Notes: generated by a model from the letters alone, not told the origin. Numbered from the stretch's first letter, positions 1-10,846 are shown. The stretch: DNA of 64,000 bases from Seminavis robusta (GCA_903772945.1 CAICTM010000031.1:62001-126000); one strand, 5' to 3'. Program-made: numbers and translations.

Positions 1-738
1 GCATTGGTCGTGTGCGCGGCATCGGCAGCACCACTGGCACCGGCCGCCAAGTTGCAGTAGATTCCACCCAATTGGGTCAAAATGGAATCTTCGTCCTTTT
101 GTTTCAGTTTGAGCAGTTGTTGTTGGGCCAAATCCAAACGATCAATGCGTAGAAAGACTTGCAGAGCAATGGAAATGTGCTCCATGGTGGCTCCCAAATG
201 AACACACTGGAGTGCCTCCTTTTGCAAACCAGCCTCCAAAAATACCTGAGCGGCCACGAGCTGAACACCTGGAGTGCCAGAGGATCCAGAGAGTACCTTG
301 AGCTGATCCACAATGGATTCCTTGGCGGAAGCACTGGGAGCCGAGTGGTACTGGGCTGCCAAGCCCAAAGCTTGCATGGCTGATAGTTAATAACACAAAA
401 GCGATCATTGTGGATTGTCGGCAATTAGTGCAAGACAAAAACAACCGAGTGACACCACAACGTTAATATTTAATACCAAGACAACAGCCAAATAATACTA
501 CTCAATCCTTGACGATATTCCTACCTGGTCGATCCGATCCAGCTTCCGCGGCCCCCGCAATGACTTTATCGTACTGTCCCAATGCCAACTGTGCTCGCAA
601 CAAGAATTCCTCTCGTTCCAGCTTGAGCTGAGGACTCATGGGGCGCCTCACAACAGACTTGGCCTCTTCAATGGCTAAACCATAGTGGCCCAACCAATAC
701 TGGGCTCGAAGCGTGTACAACTCATCCGGTTCCGTCAT
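1..738 (-). CDS. COPE: Coatomer subunit epsilon (epsilon-COP), 3' end outside window
   Basis: Subunit of the COPI vesicle coat, which acts in Golgi-to-ER and intra-Golgi transport; epsilon-COP stabilises alpha-COP. Exon 1 is 738..525 and exon 2 runs from 379 off the left edge, with a 145-nt GT-AG intron (524..380). The joined frame continues smoothly from GSDRPG into AMQALGLAAQ. The start is the ATG at 738 (MTEPDELYTLRAQYWLGHYG); the frame stays open upstream but that stretch is not protein-like. The N-terminus, with a tyrosine-rich helix followed by an EREEFLLRAQLALGQYD helix, matches the TPR-like start of epsilon-COP, and the second exon continues as an alpha-solenoid (VQLVAAQVFLEAGLQKEALQ). 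About 197 residues are visible of roughly 290 expected. Family call is confident; the exact splice sites are inferred. Confidence 0.88.
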
Positions 739-1463
739 GGTGCAGGTCTTTTTTGTTTGTTGTGTTGTTGTGCTCTTTGGCTGTTTGCTCCAGATCCGCG
801 TGAAGATCCAAGGACGGAGGACGGACCAATGGTTAGATTTAAAACGGCAAGACGGGTGAACGGTGGAAGGACAAGACAAACCCGCAGTTCTCGAGGCAAA
901 CCTTCAGTGCCTCAACTGCGGCCTTTGCAATAGAGAACAATAGAAATCCAGAACAACATTAGAAAAGATAGCCCACCACTGATGAGTCAGATACATGTAA
1001 TGAAAGAGTAGAGCTGCACAGTTACCAGAGATCCAACCATTGGTCATTGGTGGTTCGGCTCCAGAGTAGTAAATATGTAAATATAGTTCATCAGTCACTC
1101 TTTGCTGAATCCTATGACTTCTCTAGAAGCAGGGCAATGACGGTAGCTAGTGCTAGCTGTACCCTTCCAGCCATGCTTCTCCTCCAGGTGGGAAACCTTG
1201 CTTTCTGTGCCGCTCCATTTTTACCCTCTCCAGCACAGGAGAGAATACTAGAACTGGAAAAGCCTCTAGCAGAGTTGGAGGATTCATTCAAGTAAGGTGC
1301 GTGAATATCAAAGCTTCGATAGCGGTAGGTAGATGGTACATCATGAATGACTAGCTAGTAGTAGAATAGGAGTTATGAATTATTGTAAGCCAAGGGTAGC
1401 ATGTGAAACACAGAAACAGCAGGGAAAAGCTGGATGTTAAGAGATCGAAAGAAGAAGGCTTTC
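739..1463. other. Intergenic, nothing recognised
   Basis: About 725 bp between the epsilon-COP start and the first small-paralogue gene. It holds only short open frames and a GCTAG-rich stretch near 1143-1155. It should contain the epsilon-COP promoter and the 3' region of the gene at 1464. Confidence 0.5.
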
Positions 1464-1949
1464 CTACCACCCAGTAGCCATGTCTACCAGAGACGAGATA
1501 TCGTCATGCTCTTCGTCCATGTCGCATTCTTGCAAGACCTTGGCCATTTGCAAATACTTGTTGGCAGCATCTGCACTGGATGCATGCCCGGCTGTTCCAT
1601 AGTTTTCCAGCATTCGCAAAATCTCTTGAGGTTCCATGGTGCCCATCATGTCGTCTTCGAATGGCATAGCATTGTCTGTGGACCGGGACGATGCCGTTCG
1701 AGCACTGTCTTCCCAATCCGTTGCAGAAGTGCGTCGGGTTTCCGTGCTTTTGCCAGAGAGACCCATCATGATGAGTTCTTCTGGGTTGGATTCTCCATAT
1801 CGCTCCAATGCAGCCAACAAATGCTGGGGCTTGACAACAGAGGGAACCTGATCATTGGCTGTGGCGGGTTGTTCTGTCATCAATTGACCCTTCTTTTGTC
1901 GCAAAACAAGCGACTTTCGGATCATGGCGGTGGAATTGGCGTTGCCCAT
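1464..1949 (-). CDS. Small acidic protein, paralogue 1 of 3, possibly N-myristoylated
   Basis: Family not recognised. The protein has 161 residues and starts at the ATG at 1949, giving MGNANSTAM; the Gly-2 with Ser at position 6 fits an N-myristoylation site. The frame is open further upstream without a good start. Two short similar blocks stand out: KPQHLLAALERYGE (about residues 40-53) and EPQEILRMLENYG (about 105-117), so each protein holds two copies of a PQ-x-(L/I)-L motif. The second block is followed by SADAANKYL. Between the blocks is a Ser/Thr/Asp-rich linker. The same order of blocks occurs in the genes at 3438 and 5853, all on the same strand, which makes this a tandem family. The basic N-terminus and acidic C-terminus suggest a membrane-associated adaptor, but that is inference. 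Confidence 0.75.
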   Translation of the reverse strand: MGNANSTAMIRKSLVLRQKKGQLMTEQPATANDQVPSVVKPQHLLAALERYGESNPEELIMMGLSGKSTETRRTSATDWEDSARTASSRSTDNAMPFEDDMMGTMEPQEILRMLENYGTAGHASSADAANKYLQMAKVLQECDMDEEHDDISSLVDMATGW

Positions 1950-3437
1950 TTTTTGGTTTGGCTGATGTTGGATTTTCTGAAGGTTGCTATCTTGATGGGT
2001 TGGATAAAATAATGAGAGAAAGTTGAGCTGCAAAAGCTGGTTGATCGAAAATCCTACTATCTAGACGCCCCACCGGTACGGAGAGCGGTACATCGACGCC
2101 AAAAAAGAAGAAGAGACATCGGTCTCTAACCCAAAAATTTCTGTAAAGCCAGGAACTGTGTCTGCACGTGAAAGTAAAGCAGTCATGGTGTCATGGTTTC
2201 AGGATTCTTAGAGCCTTCCTCTGAACACTGAGACCAAGCCTTTAGTTCTCTTCAAAGGCAACGGATTAGGGCCACGACCCCGAAAGAGTAAAGACATAGG
2301 GTAGATCTTGTGGAAACCCACGTAGAAAGAGGCCTCAAAACAGCTGTCTCAAAACTCAAAACCCTCCAACCCCCAACTCTCAGATACTGGCTACGGGTAG
2401 TAGTCTAGTAGCTACTCCAGTTGTCTACTACTGTAGTGGCTGACGGTACATGTACCACCCTGAGCTACTGAAGTACCGAAACTCGTACCGGTAGTGGTTT
2501 GCATTTCGTGGATAGATACAAGTGCCGGTGGCTAGTGACTAAAGTAGTGGTTTGCAGTTCGTGGATAGATACAAGTTACAAGTACCGGTATAAGTGACCG
2601 AAATAGAATTGAAGAGGGTGTCGCTTGTGTGCAACCTGGGTTCCTTTTTAGAAAGCCATGAAGGTGCGAACTTGCAACTTGCCACTCGGGAGATATCTGG
2701 ATGGAGGCTGGAATAAAAAGCCTGGTCTGTGGTACATAGTGGTATGTAATCCGGTTGGCGATGATCGACGAAGGAGGTGGCTACCAACCAAACCTCTAAT
2801 ATCGCGTGAACCTTGGTCCCAGTGGCTGAGAAAAAGAAGCTTGGAACCTGTGGTGCACCACAAAGTCAAACCACCACTCAACTTTCCAGAACCAAATGGC
2901 AGCTCGCGGCCAAAAGCTCGAATCATCGAAACCTGGTTTGTTTGGAGCTGCCCAATCATGTACTAGTAGCATGCTGCAGCACCCCGTCCAGACTCTCCAG
3001 GCTGCAACCACTTGTCCGTTGTAGTCAGGACAAATGATTGCAGCCAAAGGGACGAGCCCGACCAGTGACCACATATATCCTTACATCTTTCTTAATAGTT
3101 TGGTGGTCTATTTCAGCACTGTTTGAAAAGGACTTCTCCTTTTGCATACTTCAGGCTTTTGAAAGGAAACTTTCGGTTTGTAAGAGACCGCACAGTCGCC
3201 CTCGAATCTTTAGGCGATCTATGGCCCGTTCCCTCTGTTCCCTCCGAACTACATGTAAAGTTGAGCCTCTGCTGCCGCAGCTGTTGCCGCAATCTGTGCT
3301 TAGTCAGGACATGTAGAGCTCGTACATACAGAATGTTCCGTACAGTAGATATTGTGTAGTAGTGGTGTTATAAATGCCATGCATGGGAATTAGCTATAGG
3401 TACAGGATTTTAGAATGAGATGCGCTTTGATCAAGCT
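1950..3437. other. Intergenic spacer with a 33-bp tandem duplication
   Basis: Spacer between paralogues 1 and 2. Open frames on both strands are short, mutually overlapping and show no domain features. It contains a duplicated 33-bp unit (2491-2523 and 2544-2576) and several accggt palindromes. No relic of a fourth paralogue was seen. Confidence 0.5.
2491..2576. repeat. 33-bp direct duplication, two copies
   Basis: Positions 2491-2523 and 2544-2576 are the same sequence (starting GTAGTGGTTTGCA and ending GATAGATACAAGT) with one substitution, separated by 20 bp. It looks like a local duplication in noncoding DNA. Confidence 0.85.
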
Positions 3438-3854
3438 TCATTGCACGTAGCCGATGGATTCTGGGAGCAGGCAGTCGTCGTCTTCATTCTCGTTGCAGGG
3501 AATGTGTCTTGTGGCTCTGACGGCAGCGAAGAAGTTCTCCGCGTCGTTGCCCTGCTCCAGCATTCTCAAGATCATCTGAGGGCTCATATCAGAAACTGCC
3601 GACTGCTGAGACATCCTTTCAGTTCCAGTACTTGCACAAGAGATTTCCGACGATGAGGAGGAAGTGCTAGAAGAAGCGTCTTTCATTCTGCGGTTCTTCC
3701 TCTTGGATTTCTTTTTGGGTTCTCCAATCATCTTTCCTGCGCGCGCAATATCTTCTTCAGTGAGCTCGCCATACCGTTCCATTGCTGCCAACAAGGCTTG
3801 AGGCTCGACTTTCATTTTGCGGGAGGCAATCTTGAGGGGAGGTGTGTTGCCCAT
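3438..3854 (-). CDS. Small charged protein, paralogue 2 of 3
   Basis: Unrecognised 138-residue protein, start ATG at 3854 (MGNTPPLKIASRKMK). It carries the same two blocks as its neighbours: EPQALLAAMERYGE (about residues 17-30) and SPQMILRMLEQGN (about 91-103). A lysine/arginine-rich stretch (KKKSKRKNRRMK) and a serine run lie between them, and the tail is acidic. Gly-2 is present but Pro at positions 5-6 makes this a poor myristoylation site. It lies 1.5 kb downstream of paralogue 3 and 1.5 kb upstream of paralogue 1 on the minus strand. Block similarity and gene order point to tandem duplication followed by strong divergence of the linkers. Confidence 0.75.
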   Translation of the reverse strand: MGNTPPLKIASRKMKVEPQALLAAMERYGELTEEDIARAGKMIGEPKKKSKRKNRRMKDASSSTSSSSSEISCASTGTERMSQQSAVSDMSPQMILRMLEQGNDAENFFAAVRATRHIPCNENEDDDCLLPESIGYVQ

Positions 3855-5852
3855 GGTTGATATTCGTGGCTTTTCGTTTTGCTTGAGAAATCGAGTTTTG
3901 GATTTTATGAGGGATCTGCCTACCGACCAAAGGATGCGAAAATCTGCTGGAGAGATTGGAGTGGCGGGGATCTGACTCCATGTACTCCATGTACCAGGTA
4001 CTCTACTCTGGAGTACTACTACGTAGCACTGTACGAAAGGAGTGCCTTTCGGCTTTCGATCATTATTGTGTCATTGCAATCAAGCCAAGTCGGGTCTTGT
4101 CAACTTCTCTATTCTTTGACCATTGGCCACACATCGAATAAGTAAACAAACACAGCAGCATCCACAGCGAATGAAGTGAGTTCAAGAAAAAAGAACAGAC
4201 GTCTTGGACTTTAATCAAGGTGGGTATGGATGACTTACAAAGTCAACTGCTAATGACTTTTACTGTTATCAACCACTACAAAGTGTACATAGTCTACATC
4301 TTTAATAATTTATTTTAAAATACAATAGCCTACCCGACTGGCATAAGACTAGCAAAGGAAACAGCTGACAATGTCCAAGAGCGAGTGCGTTCAGCGGAAG
4401 CACGGGCCCAGGGTGAAGACATCGTGCCGGAATGTTGTACCTTTTCTAAATAAGTGGATTGCATTATTCTGTCTCATTTCAACCAGTAGCCATCAGCCAT
4501 CAAGATAAACAAACAGAAGGTGGAGTATGGACTGTGGGGTGAAGAGTGATGCTGTTGCTGAGCACAGAAGACAAAACTCCACAAGTAAATTGGCTGGAAT
4601 TCCGAGTACAGTCTGAAGCCACAGCGAGTTGCGCTGTACTTGCTACTAAGCTTGTTACCCTCCTGTATCGGTGTACATGTAGTCGTTCCGTGTTGCCTTT
4701 TGTAGGCTGTCTTGGATCCGTTGGGCAGGGCTGTGGAGATTTTCTACCGAGCTAGCTAGTACCGGTGGCTTCTTTTGCGCAGGGGGTGAAGATGCCAGTA
4801 CTGTGGAGAGGCGCTGCTACCACCGACCAAGCTGGAATCAGTCTGTGTTCTGTGTTCTATTTTCTATTGTTTACTCGTAGTGCACTCACCACCACTACTT
4901 TCCCGCATACTTGATACTTGTACATGTACTTATTAACTTCTTGGCTCGACTTGACAGTAGCTTCCCGGGGTGGGGATTGAAGATTCGCTGACTAGCTACA
5001 GTAGCGAATCCAGCACATGTGGCAAGTGGCAAGCAGTGGGCAAGTGCCGCAACGACAAACAGCGAAGCCCTTCAAAAGATTATAGAACTATCGCAAACTG
5101 CCTGGATCTCGCTCTCCGGGCCTTGACGTTTGTTTCAGCAGCAATTTCCAGTAGTACATACATACACACATGTGCAACCAGTGTCCTCCTCTACAGCGGA
5201 GCTGACTCTGAATTCTTTTTTTTTGCCTGGAGATAGGTCCAGCTAAGCAGAACCCTGACTCTCAAACTGGTTAACTTGCCTCCGGTTTTGACAAGGTTGG
5301 ATATGACTCTCAAACTGCTACCGGTACTGTAGAATGGCACGTACTAGTACCGATGCCATTTTTCTATGTTTCTTCTGTAGCTACTGTAGTCAGTGGTCAG
5401 TGGTACCGGCTGGTACAGGCAGCGAACGATTGATTGTCTAATGAATAATGAAGCAGCCCGCAATGGAGGTGTCACGGCGGATACCGTATGCTGAGGGGCA
5501 GGGGAATTCTGGAGGAGACGTGGACGCAAGGAGGTGTGTCAGAGGCCGAGACAACACCCGGGTCAAGTAGATACGGTGTAATGGCATGTCAGCAAAGCAA
5601 CCTGGCTAGCCGGCGACGAAAAGGTGGTGATGCCAACCGTTGCGATTATCCTGTTCGAATAACCCACGTTCATGCTCCGTCGCTGTCAAAGTCAGAACAC
5701 GAAGGCACCGATGGAGCATCGTTAGGGGACTAATTGTTTTCGAAAGCACGCACAAAGAAAGTGACTTGCATCCAAAGCTAGCTATCAGTTCATTGTTTAC
5801 AGTGTGAATTCGTTTGTCTATTCTATCTGCGTATGGCGCTTTGCAGTGTCCA
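3855..5852. other. Intergenic, no supported gene
   Basis: A 2-kb spacer between paralogues 2 and 3. It contains GTAC-rich short palindromes around 3979-4035 and 5310-5410 and an AT-rich patch near 4300. Open frames are all under 92 residues and look random. No tRNA or other RNA gene was recognised. Confidence 0.5.
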
Positions 5853-6224
5853 TCACGGACGAGAGCATGAGATTTCATGGGGGAGTCTTTCGTCCACCAA
5901 TGACGTTTGCTTGAGAGCGCTCATGTATCGTCTTGCATCCGCTGAGTTGTCTCTGCCCATGTCTTCCAGCTGTCTCAGAATCATTTGAGGTGTCATTTGC
6001 GAAACTTCCCTTCGGAATTCTTCTTGAGATTCATCATCACTCAGCGACCCTGCACTGTTATTACTGCTTCCAATGGATCCTCCTCTCTTTTCACGATAGT
6101 GGACGGAGCCACTTCCATTCATGCTGGTAGCGCAGGTCTCTCCTGACTTCTCCATGGATGCCAGCAACTGCTGTGGCTTCATAGCTTGCTTCTTGTTCTT
6201 TTTGAGTTTGGAAAAAAGACCCAT
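5853..6224 (-). CDS. Small charged protein, paralogue 3 of 3
   Basis: Unrecognised 123-residue protein. The ATG at 6224 (MGLFSKLKKNKKQ) is chosen over the longer open frame because only from here does it match the MG start of its paralogues. The N-terminus is Gly-2 followed by a basic cluster, a typical layout for peripheral membrane attachment. Block 1 is KPQQLLASMEKSGE (about 16-29); block 2 is TPQMILRQLEDMGRDNSADA (about 78-97), whose SADA tail also occurs in paralogue 1. The linker is Gly/Ser/acidic. Function unknown; a small adaptor or regulatory protein is a guess. Confidence 0.75.
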   Translation of the reverse strand: MGLFSKLKKNKKQAMKPQQLLASMEKSGETCATSMNGSGSVHYREKRGGSIGSSNNSAGSLSDDESQEEFRREVSQMTPQMILRQLEDMGRDNSADARRYMSALKQTSLVDERLPHEISCSRP

Positions 6225-7294
6225 GTTTACGTTTGGTGTTTTGTGGTTGAGTGCTGTCGAGAGTTGCTGAAATCTGAAATTGTGAGAGGGAGCCGAGGAG
6301 ATTGAGCGGCTTTGGAACAGTGCAGCTCGAGCGTTTTCACCACGATGCACAGTGGCGACCGGACACTGCACAGCCCCGACGTCAACTCGGAAAATTGGTG
6401 CACCACACAAAGTCATCCAAGATCCCTCCTCTCGAAGACAGGAGACAGGAGACTTGGAATCGAATCTTTGAAAAGGTAAAAAGATTGCGGTCTTGGACCT
6501 GCCGCACGTAAGGAGTCTCAGGTATAATTATTTTCAAAAGTCACAATGCCAAAATGACTTCGAATTCGCTCAGGCAGAATTCGGAACCTATTTCGGTCAT
6601 CAGCGATCCAAGGGAGAAAGAAAGCTAAACATTTATTTAGTCGCGCCAATCCAAGGTACTCGAGTACCGGTACATGCGGCCTTCACGTACCGTACGTACT
6701 TGCACTGTTGTACCGGTACCACCACAGTATTGGTTGACCCCATTCCACTTTATCTCCCGTCTCTGCAATCTGTTGCAACCTCGGGTCAGTCTGCCGGTAG
6801 GGTTGCTGTAGCCGAGCTCCCGGATTGTCTTGGTATGAACTCAGTTACTGAACCATCCTTAGACTCCCCGAGATACCTGCCTGGCTTGCCTTCGATATCC
6901 ACAAGCGACGGATACCGGTACATATATCTACATTATGAGCAGCCAAATTTCTCCTATTCCTGTAACTCTTGCTGGTCTAGAAAAGAGCGAGTTTCGTGTT
7001 TTGAAAACCTGCTAGTAGTGCCTAGGTCCTGAGTGTCCTACCCTGCCCATTCAGGCGTAGGCACAGTCAGCCAGGTTCTGGATGTTACCTTTCCGGGAAT
7101 CCCAAAGTGTTGGCCCATCCAAGGCACGGCTGGTTTTCTAGGCTCAACTAGTTATGCAGTGGGGTGCATATCACTATTGGTAACTTCGCCTTTGAGAAAT
7201 TGGGAATCTTGCAGCAACCAAGCGCTGACTATTATTGATTGCAAATTTTATTTTGCTTGCTTGCTTGAGCCAATCGTTGCATCAATGTTTCTTT
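6225..7294. other. Intergenic, no supported gene
   Basis: The region upstream of paralogue 3 and downstream of the plastid protein gene. The plus-strand frame at 6493-7032 (179 codons) has no recognisable domain and crosses a TACCGGTA-rich noncoding-looking stretch (6658-6724), so it is not called. Confidence 0.5.
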
Positions 7295-7894
7295 TCATCG
7301 GAGAAATTTAGGTACCAGCCTCGATAGGATCATGGTCGCTATCAGTCCCAACGATCCTAGTAAAATCCGTTCGACCGGGCCACTCGCCGTGGCAGGCCAA
7401 CCCAGTGCCAACTCCAGAAGCAGCCATGGAGGCGCTGCAAGCGCCGCCGTCTCTACGAGTCGTCCCCAATCATCGCTATCCTCGAATATCCTTGTGAGTA
7501 GCCCTGCCACCGTCCACATAATTGCAAGCACGATTGCTGAAGTAAAGGTGTCCAGAATGGCAACAACGTCAACTATCTCGAATCCTGGCACTTCCTTTGC
7601 TGGAAGGCTAATGTCGTAAGCCAAGAAACGGGCCAACGTATGGCAAGACACAATAGTTGCGTCTAGCCTGATCTCGAGCTTGTCTGCTTGTTCCCATCGA
7701 GCAGGCCAAAAATGCTCGCTCTCTTCGTCGCCGTTGCTTCGTCCTTCGAGAAACTGGACAGGCGATCTCTTCGAGTTTGCGAGACTCGAGGACAGAACAT
7801 GGTTTGTTGCAAACGCCGCAACCTGGACCTGTATAAGAGAGCATATGAACAATACAGCAGGTACTTGTAGGGTGGGTGCTACAAAGATGCTCAT
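7295..7894 (-). CDS. Plastid-targeted multi-pass membrane protein, function unknown
   Basis: A 199-residue protein from the ATG at 7894. The N-terminus is a signal peptide (MSIFVAPTLQVPAVLFICSL) ending in VAAFATN, resembling the ASAFAP-type cleavage motif with Phe at +1. A Ser/Arg-containing stretch follows (SSSLANSKRSP), as expected of a bipartite presequence for a complex plastid. The mature part has hydrophobic segments around residues 113-130, 146-160 and 170-190, with a conserved-looking WTVAGLLTRIFEDSD loop between them. The arrangement loosely recalls DUF3054 membrane proteins, but I cannot confirm that. An upstream in-frame start would add 48 residues and bury the signal peptide, so it was not used. 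Confidence 0.65.
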   Translation of the reverse strand: MSIFVAPTLQVPAVLFICSLIQVQVAAFATNHVLSSSLANSKRSPVQFLEGRSNGDEESEHFWPARWEQADKLEIRLDATIVSCHTLARFLAYDISLPAKEVPGFEIVDVVAILDTFTSAIVLAIMWTVAGLLTRIFEDSDDWGRLVETAALAAPPWLLLELALGWPATASGPVERILLGSLGLIATMILSRLVPKFLR

Positions 7895-8549
7895 CTCAAG
7901 ATAGACTGCCTGTGTAGTAGCACGGACAACAACGCAGAGGTGCGGCCGAGCAGCAACAGCTACCGGTACCCGTACCAGTACAAAAACTGGAGAATTGAAG
8001 CCGAAAAAGCTGCTAAATACATGACGCATTGGGATCAAGGCTTCGTTCTACGTGCACGTCAACTCAAAGGAGAACGGCAGGGAAGACCCAGCCAGGTCCG
8101 CATGCTACAGGAAAACCACAAGCGCTCCAAGTAGTCTACGATCACAAGCTATCACGAATTTGCAAATCAAGATGAGACTGCCTGGCTACTGGTCTAGCTA
8201 GCTACCGTACAATACCGTTGTACCCTACGAAGATGGAATTTGGAGGTGGGTGCTAACGGTACACGGATCGGTACGGATCACAGTGGAACAGTGACAGAAA
8301 CGACGACTCGAATGGGTAAAGGATGAATGGTACGGTGGAACTTTTCGTTGAAGTCTCAACGAAACGAACGTTCAATGAAACTAGCGTTGTTGAACTGCGA
8401 TGTCAAGTGAAACCTTTGAACCGAAACCTATCTTAGCAGGTTGGAAAGAGCTCACAAATCAAAGCTCGAGCAAAACAAAAAGCGCAACAAAACAAAAGCA
8501 AAAGCACACCTTTCGGTACAATTTTTAAAGCACCCGCAACTACCCAACA
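7895..8549. other. Divergent intergenic region (promoters)
   Basis: 655 bp between the divergently transcribed plastid protein gene and the purine permease gene, so it should carry both promoters. It contains CTAGCTAGC at about 8194 and a TACCGGTACC palindrome near 7962. No TATA box is obvious. Confidence 0.5.
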
Positions 8550-10489
8550 ATGATGGCACCAACCAAAGACAACATGCACGAGGACACTGTCCAGGATGTC
8601 AAAAACAACATTGATGTTGTGGAACAAGAAAACGGCGAATCCTTTTGGAAAAGCCGCGTCATTGGTGACTATGACTATGGTCGTCTCTGCATGCCCCGGT
8701 TGAACCCTTGGAAGAAGGAAAACCAAGAACCCTTACCCCACTATGGCAAGGATTCTCGCCTCGCCTTTTTGGTTGCAATGTTCCTTGGATTCCAGCATTC
8801 ACTTGCAGCTGTTGGAGGAGCAGTCCTACCAGGAATCTTGATTGGAATGCAAGATCCATCCGGGAAGGCTGGATCTTACCTTGTGTCCTATGCGTAAGTC
8901 TGGCTACCAATATATTCAGAGCCCGCGCTACCAGCAACAGTGTTCTAACAATGTCATCTCCTTCAACTGCAGGCTCATTGCAAGTGGAATTTGCACCTTC
9001 ATCCAGATTTTGCATAGGCCTATCCCAAAAACCAAATACTTCCTTGGATCTGGTGTTCTTTGTGTGATTGCAACATCCTTTGCATTTCTCCCCACTGCCC
9101 AGCAGTCAATTGAAATACAAATGAAGGAGGGCAAGACATTTGATGAAGCCTATGGAGGTCTCTTGGGAGTTTTCATGGTGGGCGCCATTTTCCAGAGTGC
9201 CTTTTCCTTCATTCCTGGTAGATTCCTCCGTCGTATCTTCCCAGCCTGGCTTGCTGGGCTAGGAGTGTTCCTCATTGGTCTTTCTCTGGTTGGAGTCGGG
9301 GTGCAGCAGTGGGGTGGTGGTGTTCACTGCCTCGGAGGAGGTGAATGTGGTGTTGGTTATTCCAACTTGCCCTTTGGATCTGGAGAGTACCTTGGCCTAG
9401 GATTCTTTGTCATGGCCGTTATCATTATCATTGAGCTCTTTGGATCCCCCTTCATGAGAAGCTGTGGAATTGCTATCTCAATTCTCCTTGGATACCTCGT
9501 GGCAGCACTCACCTCAGATCGCAATGGAGATGCCTACACCAGTATGGAAGCAGTCAAGGAAGCCCCAGCCGTTCTCTTTCTTTGGACCAAGACTTTCCCC
9601 ATTGGATTCTATGCCCCAGCTCTTTTGCCTACTCTTGTTGCATATCTTGTATCCACGGTGGAGACATATGGCGACACAACCGCAACAGCTGAGGCCTCTG
9701 GCATCAAGCCCAACAGCAAGGAGTTTGACGAAACAGTCCAAGGTGGCCTTCTTGCCGATGCTGTGAACTCTTTCCTCTCAGCCCTTGCCATGCTTCTCCC
9801 CAGTACAACCCTTTCCCAAAAGTAAGTGACAGGCACCATGATAGCCCAAAGCTGTAAGTGTTTGAATCGGATCAACTAAGTACTAACTTCATTTTGCCTT
9901 CCATTGCAGCATTGGAATCATCTCGTTGACAAAGGTTGCTGCTCGTGATGCTGGTTTTGCCTGTGCTGCATGGATGTTCCTCTTTGGAGTTTTTGGAAAG
10001 TTTGGAGCCTTCTTCACCAGCATCCCTTTGCCTGTTCTTGGCGGATGCTCCACCTTTTTGTTTGCCAACATTGCTGTGTCTGGAATCAAGGTTATGACTG
10101 CTCACGGCATTGACCGCCGCTCACGCTTCATCATGGCCGTTTCTGGAGCTTTTGGCATTGGAACTATCATTGTCCCACAATGGTTTGCCAGTGGAAACTG
10201 GTTGGATTGCCCAGCCATTGAAGATCCCTTTACCCGTGGTGTCTGTGATGCCACTGTGATCACATTGAGCACAGGATATGCAGTTGGTTGTCTTTCAGCC
10301 CTCCTTTTGAATGGAATTTTGCCAGCTGATGATGAAGAAGATATCACTGAAGAAGAAGCCAGTGATCTTGTGCAGAAGGCCACAAAATCAATGGATGATG
10401 TTGAGTCTGCTGAACTCAGCAGTGATGAAAGTGAAGAACTTGCCGAACCTTCTGATGAAGGACTGTCCTTCCAAGAGATCAGTGCATAG
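8550..10489 (+). CDS. NCS2-family purine (uric acid-xanthine) permease
   Basis: A 590-residue nucleobase/H+ symporter of the nucleobase-ascorbate transporter family, expected in the plasma membrane. Three exons are inferred: 8550..8893, 8973..9821 and 9910..10489. Introns are 79 and 88 nt, GT-AG, and the frame closes exactly. The QH motif of TM1 (FLGFQHSLAAVGGAVLPG) lies at about residue 79. The NAT signature, SQNIGIISLTKVAARDAG, is formed across the second splice junction at about residue 396, which supports that intron strongly. The usual long hydrophobic segments follow. The form of the signature is closest to the fungal UapA/UapC xanthine-urate type. The C-terminal tail is strongly acidic (DDEEDITEEEASD). 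Substrate is inferred from family only. Confidence 0.92.
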
Positions 10490-10846
10490 AACTCAAGGAT
10501 TTTCTGCGCGATGAGCTTTTTCTCCCTTCTCCTACCCTCCTGTTCCGCCCTCATTTTTGAATATTTGTTTGCTTGAAGACAAGGAATGTAATGTTAAAAG
10601 TATTAGCAAAAAGAATCATGACCAATTACTATCACTACTCGGAACTGGGTTCCGCCTGCCTAGATTGCCAGCAGCGACCCATTCATTGACTTCTATAGAA
10701 ATCAGCCAAATGGATTCCGCGTAAAAAAAAATGACAGTAACCATCGAAGGACGTTCTGTGCATCAGGCTGATGTCAGCCCTAGTCAGACATTTGGGTTGC
10801 AGCTACCGTTCTAGAATATCACCCAAATCCAGAGGTAAGGAAGGTC
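10490..10846. other. Convergent 3' intergenic region
   Basis: 357 bp between the 3' ends of the permease and SNF2 genes. It contains an A9 run near 10722 and no gene; presumably both polyadenylation regions lie here. Confidence 0.5.

Noticed and set aside
1434-2012. 192-codon plus-strand frame antisense to small paralogue 1
   Set aside because: Shadow of the real gene; the minus-strand protein shares blocks with two neighbours, the plus-strand translation does not.
5640-5670. TGTTCGAATAACC, resembling a tRNA T-loop
   Set aside because: No matching acceptor, D or anticodon stems around it.
6493-7032. 179-codon plus-strand frame
   Set aside because: Crosses a TACCGGTA-rich intergenic stretch, no recognisable fold, no ATG context or splice partners.
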